DNA from: Clostridiaceae bacterium UBA5444
GTDB taxonomy: Bacteria > Bacillota > Clostridia > Clostridiales > Oxobacteraceae
Reading direction: 5' to 3'
DNA: 31,250 nt
Assembly (NCBI GenBank): GCA_002426575.1
Contig: DIRE01000079.1
Coordinates: forward strand, 1 to 31,250
The notes below the pieces were generated by a model. The model saw only the letters and a program-made list of their open reading frames with translations. It had not been told where the DNA came from and ran no database searches. The position numbers and the translations under genes are program-made. Shown here in pieces: positions 7,075-14,716 of the stretch (position 1 is the stretch's first letter; each line of letters starts with the position of its first letter).

Positions 7075-8511
7075 TTGGAAGAGGGCATACTAAGCGTTGG
7101 AATAGATATAGGAACTTCAACTACTCAGGTTATATTTAGCAGATTAGTCATTGAGAACACATCATCTCTTGGTTCGATCCCAAATATAAAAATAGTGGAC
7201 AAACAGGTGGCCTATAAAAGCAGCATATATTTTACTCCATTTAAATCAGAAGATGAGATAGATGGGCCTAAAATAAGAGATATTTTGGAGGAAGGATATA
7301 AAGAGTTTGGAGTAAGCCCCTCTGACATAAAAACTGGGGCAGTAATTATAACTGGTGAAGCTGCGGGAAAATCTAATTCAAGTCAAATACTGCAGAGCAT
7401 AAGCAATCTTGCAGGAGATTTTGTAGTATCTACGGCAGGGCCTGATCTTGAATCTATAATAGCTGGGAGGGGCTCTGGCGCAGAATATATATCAAAGAAG
7501 GATGGAAAGACTGTAGCCAATTTAGATATAGGTGGGGGAACAACAAATATTGCAGTATTTAAATGCGGAGAGGTTATAGATACAGGCTGCCTTAACATAG
7601 GGGGCAGGCTTATAAAAATTAACAGTGATAAAAGAATTACATATATGTCCCCTGAAATTAAGTCCATGTCAAAAGACATGGGTATAGATGTATATGAGGG
7701 GATGGATTTTTGCAAAGACAAGGTACAGAAAATAGTCGAAACAATGGTTTACACATTAGAAGAAGCAGTAGGGATTAGAAAAGAAAGCAATCTATTAAAA
7801 AAGCTTACTTTAAACCATGGCCTCAAATTAAACTATGACATAGATTATATAGTTTTTTCTGGAGGGGTTGCTGATTATATATATGATAAGGATTATGATG
7901 ATTTGCTAAGATACGGGGATATAGGAATAATACTAGGACAAAGTATAAAAAGGTCTAACCTAAATAAAAAAATACAGGTTATAAAGCCTTATGAAACTAT
8001 AGGGGCTACAGTTGTAGGGGCGGGATCTCATACCACAGAGATAAGCGGAAGCACCATAAATTATTCAAAGGATATATTCCCACTAAAAAATATACCAATA
8101 CTTAGAATACCAGATGAAGGCTTTAATAAAGGCTTATCTCAAGCTATAGATGAAAGGCTTAAATGGTTTTTACTAGAGACTCGGATTCAGCAGGTTGCAT
8201 TGTCGATAAAGGGGCTAAAGAATCCAAGCTTTACACAGGTTCAGGAAATAGCCAAAAGCATTATAGAAGGCATGGATGAATCTTTAAAACAGGGTATACC
8301 ATTAGTTGTAATAGTTGAAAATGATATGGCAAAGGTTTTAGGACAAACAATGCTAAATCAGCTTAAAAATAAAATAGATGTGGATGTAGTATGCATTGAC
8401 AATATAAGTGTTAAAAATGGCGACTTTATAGATATAGGAAGTCCGCTATTAAATGGAGGAGTGGTTCCAGTGGTAATTAAGACACTCATATTTAGTCAAT
8501 GTGAGCAGTGA
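7075..8511 (+). CDS. eutA: ethanolamine ammonia-lyase reactivating factor EutA
   Basis: A 478-residue ASKHA-fold ATPase that swaps damaged cobalamin out of ethanolamine ammonia-lyase. Phosphate-1 loop GIDIGTSTTQ (residues 9-18) and phosphate-2 loop LDIGGGTTN (150-158, Asp151) are visible, with the adenosine-site motif FSGGVADY further on. The start is TTG 7075: GGGAGG lies 9 nt upstream, and the nearby ATG at 7070 is in another frame with an early stop. It is the first gene after the second conditional terminator and is 12 nt from eutB, so it heads the structural part of the operon. Confidence 0.95.
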   Translation: MEEGILSVGIDIGTSTTQVIFSRLVIENTSSLGSIPNIKIVDKQVAYKSSIYFTPFKSEDEIDGPKIRDILEEGYKEFGVSPSDIKTGAVIITGEAAGKSNSSQILQSISNLAGDFVVSTAGPDLESIIAGRGSGAEYISKKDGKTVANLDIGGGTTNIAVFKCGEVIDTGCLNIGGRLIKINSDKRITYMSPEIKSMSKDMGIDVYEGMDFCKDKVQKIVETMVYTLEEAVGIRKESNLLKKLTLNHGLKLNYDIDYIVFSGGVADYIYDKDYDDLLRYGDIGIILGQSIKRSNLNKKIQVIKPYETIGATVVGAGSHTTEISGSTINYSKDIFPLKNIPILRIPDEGFNKGLSQAIDERLKWFLLETRIQQVALSIKGLKNPSFTQVQEIAKSIIEGMDESLKQGIPLVVIVENDMAKVLGQTMLNQLKNKIDVDVVCIDNISVKNGDFIDIGSPLLNGGVVPVVIKTLIFSQCEQ

Positions 8512-8523
8512 GGAGGAGAATCT

Positions 8524-9888
8524 ATGATACTCAAAACAAGGCTTATGGGAGTGGTGTATCAGTTTAATTCAGTAAAAGAGGTACTCGCAAAGGCCAATGA
8601 GGAAAAATCAGGGGACAGACTTGCAGGTATAATTGCGGATTCTGTAGCTGAAAGAATAGCAGCCAAGATAGTTTTAAGTGAGCTTACATTATCAGATTTA
8701 AGGAATAACCCTGTAGTCCCTTATGAGGATGATGAAGTTACAAGGATAATACAAGATAGTGTTAATGAGAAGATGTATGAAGAAATAAAGAACTGGACCG
8801 TAGCAGAATTTAGGAACTGGATACTTGATTATAATACATCAGGAAATGACATAAGAAGGATAAGCAGAGGGCTAACAAGTGAAATGGTGGCAGCAGTTAC
8901 AAAGCTTATGTCAAATATGGATTTAATATATGGTGCAAATAAAATAAGAGTAACTGCCCACTGCAATACAACCATAGGAATCCCAGGGACTTTATCTTCT
9001 AGGCTTCAGCCAAACCATCCAACAGATAATATAGATGGTATTTTAGCATCTACAATGGAGGGTTTAGCATATGGGTCTGGAGATGCAGTAATTGGGCTTA
9101 ATCCTGTTGATGATACCGTGGATAGTGTAGCTAGAATACTAAAAAGCTTAGATGAGTTTAAAAAAAAGTGGGAGATACCTACACAAATATGCGTGCTTTC
9201 CCATGTTACAACTCAAATGGAAGCTATAAAAAAAGGCGCACCCACGGATTTAATATTCCAAAGCATTGCTGGAACACAAAAAGGAAACGAGGCATTTGGA
9301 ATAAGTGGAGAGCTTATAGAAGAAGCAATGAACATGGCTTTAAAATATGGTACTGCAGCAGGACCTTCCGTAATGTATTTTGAAACAGGACAAGGTTCAG
9401 AGCTATCATCAGATTCTCATAATGGAGCTGACCAGGTAACCCTAGAGGCAAGATGCTATGGGTTTGCTAAAAAGTACAATCCATTTCTTGTAAATACAGT
9501 TGTAGGGTTTATAGGACCTGAATATTTATATGACAGCAAACAGGTTATAAGAGCAGGTCTTGAAGATCACTTTATGGGAAAGCTGACTGGGGTTCCTATG
9601 GGCTGTGATGCTTGCTATACCAATCATATGAAGGCTGACCAAAATGACATAGAAAATTTAATGATACTGCTTACCAATGCTGGATGCAATTATTTTATAG
9701 GTGTTCCTCATGGAGATGATGTAATGCTAAACTACCAAACAACAGGGTATCATGACACGGCTACAGTAAGGGAACTTTTAGGGCTTAGGCCTATTAGGGA
9801 ATTTGAGATATGGCTTGAAAAAATGGGAATCATGGAAGATGGAAAACTTACTGACAAATCTGGTGATGCATCCATATTTTTAAGGTGA
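8524..9888 (+). CDS. eutB: ethanolamine ammonia-lyase large subunit EutB
   Basis: A 454-residue TIM-barrel catalytic subunit. With EutC and adenosylcobalamin it converts ethanolamine to acetaldehyde and ammonia by a radical mechanism. Highly conserved family blocks are present: DTSGNDIRRISRGLTSEM-like N-terminal text (here YNTSGNDIRRISRGLTSEM), VTAHCNTTIGIPGTLSSRLQ, GDAVIGLNPVDDT, YFETGQGSELSSDSHNG and MGCDACYTNHMKADQND, which contain the substrate- and cobalamin-contacting residues. Length matches the usual ~453. ATG 8524 follows GAGGAG. eutC begins ten bases after its stop. Confidence 0.97.
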   Translation: MILKTRLMGVVYQFNSVKEVLAKANEEKSGDRLAGIIADSVAERIAAKIVLSELTLSDLRNNPVVPYEDDEVTRIIQDSVNEKMYEEIKNWTVAEFRNWILDYNTSGNDIRRISRGLTSEMVAAVTKLMSNMDLIYGANKIRVTAHCNTTIGIPGTLSSRLQPNHPTDNIDGILASTMEGLAYGSGDAVIGLNPVDDTVDSVARILKSLDEFKKKWEIPTQICVLSHVTTQMEAIKKGAPTDLIFQSIAGTQKGNEAFGISGELIEEAMNMALKYGTAAGPSVMYFETGQGSELSSDSHNGADQVTLEARCYGFAKKYNPFLVNTVVGFIGPEYLYDSKQVIRAGLEDHFMGKLTGVPMGCDACYTNHMKADQNDIENLMILLTNAGCNYFIGVPHGDDVMLNYQTTGYHDTATVRELLGLRPIREFEIWLEKMGIMEDGKLTDKSGDASIFLR

Positions 9889-9898
9889 GGTGAGGCAT

Positions 9899-10759
9899 AT
9901 GCTATCTGAAAGTGAAATAAGAAGTATAGTTGAAAAGGTAATAATAGAAATGGGAAAGGAGCCTTTACATAAAGAGGAGAGCCAAGTTGAAACTTTAGAG
10001 AATCTACCTGATATAGCGGATATAAATATAAAAAAGCAGGTTTTAGTTCCAAATCCTAAAAATGCTGAAGGACTTTATAGAATAAAAGAGATAACCCCTG
10101 CAAGAATCGGAATTTGGAGGGCGGGACCAAGATATAAAACTGAAACTATTTTAAGATTTAGGGCGGACCATGCATCTGCAATAGATGCTGTTTTTACAAA
10201 TGTTTCAGATGAATTTATTAAAAAGATGGGTATCTTTTCAGTAAAAACAATGTGCAATGATAAGGACGAACACCTAACAAGGCCAGACCTTGGGAGAAGA
10301 TTTGACGAAGATACCATGGGCATTATAAAAGAAAAATGTATTCAAAAGCCTCAGGTGCAAATATATATATCCGATGGGCTTAGTTCTTCAGCAATAGAAG
10401 CAAATGCCATGGATACATATCTATCCATGGTGCAAGGCCTCGAGGGTTATGGAATAAAAGTAGGAACGCCGTTTTTTGTAAAGTATGGCAGATGCCCTGC
10501 AATGGATGTTATATCAGAGATAACCTCTGCAGATGTAACTTGTGTACTAATAGGGGAGAGGCCTGGGCTTGTTACAAGTGAAAGCATGAGTGCTTATATA
10601 GCATATAAAGCAACTGTAGGAATGAAAGAGGCAAGAAGGACAGTTGTTTCAAATATACACAGGGGAGGAACCCCGGCCGTAGAAGCTGGTGCATATATAG
10701 CAGATATTATAAAAATAATGCTTGATAAAAAGGCAAGTGGAATAGACTTAAAACTATAG
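9899..10759 (+). CDS. eutC: ethanolamine ammonia-lyase small subunit EutC
   Basis: A 286-residue subunit that binds the cobalamin tail together with EutB. Family blocks include TPARIGIWRAGPRYKTETIL, FRADHASAIDAV, IYISDGLSSSAIEANA and LIGERPGLVTSESMSAY. A GTG at 9890 lies inside the ribosome site AAGGTGAGG (9882-9890), so ATG 9899 is the better start. The first 19 residues (MLSESEIRSIVEKVIIEMG) form an amphipathic helix separated from the enzyme body by a variable linker, the layout of a microcompartment targeting peptide. Similar helices occur in three neighbouring proteins. Confidence 0.96.
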   Translation: MLSESEIRSIVEKVIIEMGKEPLHKEESQVETLENLPDIADINIKKQVLVPNPKNAEGLYRIKEITPARIGIWRAGPRYKTETILRFRADHASAIDAVFTNVSDEFIKKMGIFSVKTMCNDKDEHLTRPDLGRRFDEDTMGIIKEKCIQKPQVQIYISDGLSSSAIEANAMDTYLSMVQGLEGYGIKVGTPFFVKYGRCPAMDVISEITSADVTCVLIGERPGLVTSESMSAYIAYKATVGMKEARRTVVSNIHRGGTPAVEAGAYIADIIKIMLDKKASGIDLKL

Positions 10760-10773
10760 ATTGGGGGATAAAG

Positions 10774-11427
10774 ATGATAAATAGTGAAATAAAAGCAAAA
10801 GTTTTAAGTGCAGTAATAATCCCCAACCTAGATAGATACATTATAGATGCACTTGATATAAAGCCTAATAAAAGGAGCATTGGAATTATTACTGCAGACA
10901 GCGATGATGTTACATACGCAGCCCTTGATGAGGCAACTAAAAAGGCAGATGTTGAGGTTGTGTATGCAGAATCTAACTATGCAGGATCAAAAAATGCAAG
11001 CACTAAATTAGCGGGCGAGATTATAGGGATAATCGCAGGGCCAGACCCTGCTGAGGTAAGGGCAGGCCTTGATGCCTGTGTAAGCTATATTGAAAATGAT
11101 GCGTTTTTTATAAGTGCTAATGAAGATGATTCAATCGTATATTTTGCTCATTGCATATCAAGGACTGGAAGCTATCTTTCAAATGTGGCAGGGATAAAAG
11201 AAGGAGAAGCCCTTGCATATTTAATTGCACCACCACTTGAGTCTATATATGGCCTTGATGCAGCACTTAAAGCTGCAGATGTCAGACTTGCCGCGTTTTA
11301 TGCCCCTCCAAGCAGAACTAACTTTGGAGGAGGGCTTTTAACGGGAAGCCAGTCAGCATGCAATGCCGCATGCAATGCCTTTGCAGAGGCTGTTATGTAT
11401 ATAGCAAATAATCCAACTAAATATTAA
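10774..11427 (+). CDS. eutL: BMC shell protein EutL
   Basis: A 217-residue tandem BMC-domain protein that forms pseudohexameric trimers with a gated central pore in the ethanolamine microcompartment shell. The text SIGIITADSDDVTYAALDEATKKA and FYAPPSRTNFGGGLLTGSQSAC is the conserved EutL pattern; length equals the usual ~219. ATG 10774 follows GGGGG 7 nt upstream. It lies 14 nt after eutC and 16 nt before eutT. In the family the pore can bind ethanolamine. Confidence 0.95.
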   Translation: MINSEIKAKVLSAVIIPNLDRYIIDALDIKPNKRSIGIITADSDDVTYAALDEATKKADVEVVYAESNYAGSKNASTKLAGEIIGIIAGPDPAEVRAGLDACVSYIENDAFFISANEDDSIVYFAHCISRTGSYLSNVAGIKEGEALAYLIAPPLESIYGLDAALKAADVRLAAFYAPPSRTNFGGGLLTGSQSACNAACNAFAEAVMYIANNPTKY

Positions 11428-11443
11428 AGGCAGGCGGTTTAGT

Positions 11444-12163
11444 TTGAGAATAATTACTGAGATTGAACTTAGAGATTTATATAAAAAAGAACCATTCGAA
11501 ACATACAAATTACCTCCTTCAGTAAAAATAACCCCGGCAGGGAGACAATTTCTAAATGATAGAAGGATAAAGATTATAGAACAAGACTCAAAAGAATGTA
11601 AAAAGGAAGGCTATTTAATTTTAGATACGGGGGAGATGATTAAAGAAAAGCCTGAGGAGATGACTCACACTAAAGGAAATAGCCTTGTTCTTAAAAATGA
11701 TAATAGGATTAAATTTAGAGGAAAGATTGATTCTTTTGAAGCTATTTTAATTAAGACCATAACAACATTTAGAGATGAAGGATACTTAGGGTTAGCCGAT
11801 GATTTGATAATAATATTTGAATATACAAAAAGATTATTAAGAGCTGAAGTACTTGATGAACCATTGCCTTTTATAGACTATAAGGGGTTAACACAAGATG
11901 AAATAAGAGAGTATTCTCACCACCCTGAAAAGTATCTTGGGGTTAAACATTTTGTGCCAGATCCAAAGTATGGATGGGCTATGGCGGATATAAACATACT
12001 TAGAACAAAGGCGAGAGAGCTTGAGATTGCAGGAATAGATGCTTTTTATAATGGAGAAAAACGCGAGGTTGAAAGAGAAGATATAATACTTGCTCTAAAT
12101 AGAATAAGCAGCATTTTATATATTATTATGTGTAAATATCTAAAAGGGGATTATGATTTGTGA
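11444..12163 (+). CDS. eutT: corrinoid adenosyltransferase EutT
   Basis: A 239-residue ATP:cob(I)alamin adenosyltransferase that supplies adenosylcobalamin to EutBC. The N-terminus ITEIELRDLYKKEPFETYKL and the C-terminal helical domain (SHHPEKYLGVKHFVPD, MADINILRTKARELEIAG) follow EutT. It lacks the HX11CCxxC metal motif described for Salmonella EutT, so it belongs to a metal-independent-looking branch. Start is TTG 11444 with AGGCGG 6 nt upstream. Residues about 25-45 (VKITPAGRQFLNDRRIKI) resemble the EutQ N-terminal module found five genes later. Confidence 0.88.
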   Translation: MRIITEIELRDLYKKEPFETYKLPPSVKITPAGRQFLNDRRIKIIEQDSKECKKEGYLILDTGEMIKEKPEEMTHTKGNSLVLKNDNRIKFRGKIDSFEAILIKTITTFRDEGYLGLADDLIIIFEYTKRLLRAEVLDEPLPFIDYKGLTQDEIREYSHHPEKYLGVKHFVPDPKYGWAMADINILRTKARELEIAGIDAFYNGEKREVEREDIILALNRISSILYIIMCKYLKGDYDL

Positions 12164-12189
12164 TTCTATGGATATAAGGGGTGGTTATT

Positions 12190-12447
12190 ATGATAATGGG
12201 TAAAGTTATAAATAACATTTGGTCAACAAAAAAGGATGAATCATTAATTGGATGCAAACTTATGGCTGTAAGCATACTAGGGGGAAAAGACGACGGAAAA
12301 GTAATAGTAGCAGTTGATATGATAGGGGCGGGAATAGGAGAAAAAGTCATAGTATCTCAAGGAAGCTCTGCAAGGAAGATGGCAAATTTAAAAGATGCAC
12401 CAATTGATGCAACAATTGTAGGAATCATAGATGAGGACTGTATGTAA
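12190..12447 (+). CDS. eutN: BMC vertex protein EutN
   Basis: An 85-residue EutN/CcmL-family protein that forms pentamers capping the shell vertices. Recognisable text: MGKVINNIWSTKKDESLIGCKL at the start, VIVAVDMIGAGIGEKVIVSQGSSAR in the middle and IVGIIDE at the end, the classic EutN strand order. A GTG at 12181 is inside the ribosome site (AAGGGGTGG), so ATG 12190 is preferred; ATG 12196 is also possible. It lies between eutT and the PduS-like gene. Confidence 0.93.
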   Translation: MIMGKVINNIWSTKKDESLIGCKLMAVSILGGKDDGKVIVAVDMIGAGIGEKVIVSQGSSARKMANLKDAPIDATIVGIIDEDCM

Positions 12448-12459
12448 GGGGGGAGGAAT

Positions 12460-13791
12460 GTGAATTACAAAAAGGAAGTTTTTGTAGAGCATATTAAAAA
12501 TGCAGGCGTTGTTGGGGCAGGGGGAGCAGGGTTTCCTACCCATGTAAAAGTAGATGCTAAAGCAGACTATGTAATACTAAATGCTGCAGAATGTGAACCC
12601 CTCCTTAGGGTTGACCAACAGCTTATTGATTTATATGCAGATGAAATAATAGAAGGGCTTAGTATTATTACTAAAGTAGTAGGTGCTAAAAAGGCATTTA
12701 TAGGTATTAAGGGTAAACATTCTGCCGTTATTTCAAATTTATCAAAGAAAATAGAGGGTAAAAATAAAATAGAAATTTTTCAGCTTGAGGACTTTTATCC
12801 AGCAGGAGATGAACAAATTTTAGTTTACGAGATTACAAAAAGAGTGGTACCAGAGGCATCCATACCTCTTAAAGTAGGCTGCATAGTAATAAATGTGGAA
12901 ACAGTTTTAAATATATTTAATAGTTTAAATGAAATACCAGTAACTCACACATTTGTAACTATAGCGGGGGAGGTGGATAAGCCTTCTACATTTAAACTTC
13001 CAATTGGTATAACAATTAGAGAGGCATTAGAATTAGCAGGCATAAAAGATGGGGAGGATTTAAGTATTATAGAGGGAGGCCCCATGATGGGAGATTTAAT
13101 TTTAGATTGGGAGAAGCCAATTACAAAGACAACTAAAGGCTTAATTGCTCTTAAATCGGATTCATATATTATAAATAAAAAAAGGATAAATGAGGATCAG
13201 GCTTTAAGGATGTCAAAGGCGGCTTGTCTCCAGTGTAGGATGTGTACCGATATGTGCCCTAGATATCTTTTAGGACATAAAATGTACCCTCATCTTACAA
13301 TGAGAAAATCCAATTATGATAGAAAAGGTACACAAGGGGCAGAAATAGCCTATCTTTGCAGTGAATGTGCTGTTTGTGAGTTGTATGCATGTCCCGCAGG
13401 ACTTTCTCCAAGATTAATAAACATTCACTATAAGAAAAAGCTTAATGAAAATGGAGAGAAATATATATCATCTAATGAAGAGCCCCATGCCAAACATTTA
13501 ATGGATTACAGAAAGGTTCCTGTTAAAAGATTGATTTCAAGGCTTGGACTAGATAATTATGATGTTGATGCACCATTATATGATATAGATTATAAACCTA
13601 AAGTTGTAAATATACCTCTAAAGCAGCATATTGGACGGGCTTCAATCCCTATAGTTGAAATAGGACAAAATGTTATAAAGGGGGAGTTAATTGGAGATAT
13701 ACCAAAAGATTCTCTTGGAGCCAAGGTTCATTCTAGCATTGATGGGAAAGTAGTTCAGATATCAGATGTAATTACTATAGAGGGTATTTAG
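12460..13791 (+). CDS. PduS/RnfC-like flavin and iron-sulfur oxidoreductase
   Basis: A 443-residue soluble RnfC-family protein. The N-terminal part has the NADH/FMN-type fold (VGAGGAGFPTHVK, NAAECEPLLRVDQ), then SLBB-type sequence. Two ferredoxin motifs follow at Cys256, 259, 262, 266 (CLQCRMCTDMCP) and Cys300, 303, 306, 311 (CSECAVCELYACP). A C-terminal barrel-sandwich segment (IGQNVIKGELIGDI) closes it. Pdu systems use the homologue PduS as a cobalamin reductase and electron carrier. Start is GTG 12460 after GGGGGAGG. Its partner, the PduT-like shell protein, is 15 nt downstream. It could reduce cobalamin for EutT, or move electrons from NADH across the shell; sequence alone cannot decide. 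Confidence 0.88.
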   Translation: MNYKKEVFVEHIKNAGVVGAGGAGFPTHVKVDAKADYVILNAAECEPLLRVDQQLIDLYADEIIEGLSIITKVVGAKKAFIGIKGKHSAVISNLSKKIEGKNKIEIFQLEDFYPAGDEQILVYEITKRVVPEASIPLKVGCIVINVETVLNIFNSLNEIPVTHTFVTIAGEVDKPSTFKLPIGITIREALELAGIKDGEDLSIIEGGPMMGDLILDWEKPITKTTKGLIALKSDSYIINKKRINEDQALRMSKAACLQCRMCTDMCPRYLLGHKMYPHLTMRKSNYDRKGTQGAEIAYLCSECAVCELYACPAGLSPRLINIHYKKKLNENGEKYISSNEEPHAKHLMDYRKVPVKRLISRLGLDNYDVDAPLYDIDYKPKVVNIPLKQHIGRASIPIVEIGQNVIKGELIGDIPKDSLGAKVHSSIDGKVVQISDVITIEGI

Positions 13792-13806
13792 TGTAGGAGG
13801 AGAAAA

Positions 13807-14361
13807 ATGATGGGGGAAAATTCAATAGGACTTATAGAACTTACAAGCATAGCAAAGGGAATAGAAACTGCAGATATAATGCTAAAGACGGCAAATGTAG
13901 AACTGCTTGTTTCAACACCTGTTTGTCCGGGGAAATATTTTGTACTTGTACATGGTGATGTGGCATCTGTAGAAAACTCAATAAAAGCTGGGATTGAGAT
14001 AGGCGGCGAATATGTTGTAGATGAATTTATAATTCCTAATGTTCATCCTTCAATATATCCTGCAATTACTTCCACAGTCCCAATCAATCAGGTGGCAGCC
14101 CTTGGTATATTAGAATCCTTTACAATAGCTTCAATGATTATTGCTGCTGATGCAGCACTGAAGACAGCTAGCGTTGATGCCATTGAGCTTAGGCTTGGGA
14201 CGGGAATAGGAGGTAAATCCTACTTTATTATGACTGGAGATGTTGCATCCGTAGAAGAAGCAGTTCAAGTAGGGGCGCAGAAGGCTATAGAAAAAGGCTT
14301 TTTAGTTGAAAAGGTAGTAATACCCTCCCCAGATAAAGACTTATATAAATTCATTATTTAG
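13807..14361 (+). CDS. PduT-like tandem BMC shell protein with candidate Fe-S pore
   Basis: A 184-residue protein with two BMC domains: residues 5-90 (SIGLIELTSIAKGIETADIM) and 97-180 (AALGILESFTIASMIIAADA). This is the PduT family, which forms trimers with a 4Fe-4S cluster in the central pore. The cluster ligand I recall is Cys38 of PduT, in a CPGK context; here Cys40 is in the same VCPGKYF context, so the cluster site is probably kept. It follows the PduS-like gene by 15 nt, the same pairing as in pdu operons. ATG 13807 has GGAGGAG upstream. Confidence 0.9.
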   Translation: MMGENSIGLIELTSIAKGIETADIMLKTANVELLVSTPVCPGKYFVLVHGDVASVENSIKAGIEIGGEYVVDEFIIPNVHPSIYPAITSTVPINQVAALGILESFTIASMIIAADAALKTASVDAIELRLGTGIGGKSYFIMTGDVASVEEAVQVGAQKAIEKGFLVEKVVIPSPDKDLYKFII

Positions 14362-14384
14362 ATTCCTATTTGGAGGTGAGGAAA

Positions 14385-14633
14385 ATGAAAAAGCTAATAA
14401 GTCAGGAAGATATAAAAAAAGCCTTTAAGGATAAAAAAAGCACAATAATTATTGATGATGATACAATAATTACCCCATCAGCAAGAGACGCTGCTAGAGA
14501 ATATAAAATACAGTTTAAAAAAGAATCTGAACATATATGCAGTCATAAGGAAAGTATGTGCAATGGTGAAGATAAAGAAGTTGATATAGATGTTATATAT
14601 CGCATTGTAAAGGAGGTATTAGAGGAAACTTAG
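14385..14633 (+). CDS. short EutQ N-terminal-module protein without cupin domain
   Basis: An 82-residue protein. Its start, MKKLISQEDIKKAF, and the following IIDDDTIITPSARDAAREY, match the first ~50 residues of EutQ, but the ~150-residue cupin/kinase domain of EutQ is absent and the 83 bases before eutE hold no remnant. A linker with two cysteines and a histidine (HICSHKESMC) leads to a C-terminal amphipathic helix (VDIDVIYRIVKEVLEET) of the targeting-peptide type. ATG 14385 follows GGAGGTGAGG; an upstream TTG (14370) is inside that site. It may be an adaptor that tethers cargo to the shell. Function is inferred. Confidence 0.75.
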   Translation: MKKLISQEDIKKAFKDKKSTIIIDDDTIITPSARDAAREYKIQFKKESEHICSHKESMCNGEDKEVDIDVIYRIVKEVLEET

Positions 14634-14716
14634 AGCATAGGCATTTCGTTTCGGGGGAGCAAAAGTCAATCAATATACTCAATTTAAGGATTAAAAGTAA
14701 ATGGGGAGGTGATATT

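Noticed and set aside
7070..7093. ATG 7070 as the eutA start
   Set aside because: It is out of frame with eutA and reaches a stop after seven codons. TTG 7075 fits the ribosome site and family N-terminus.
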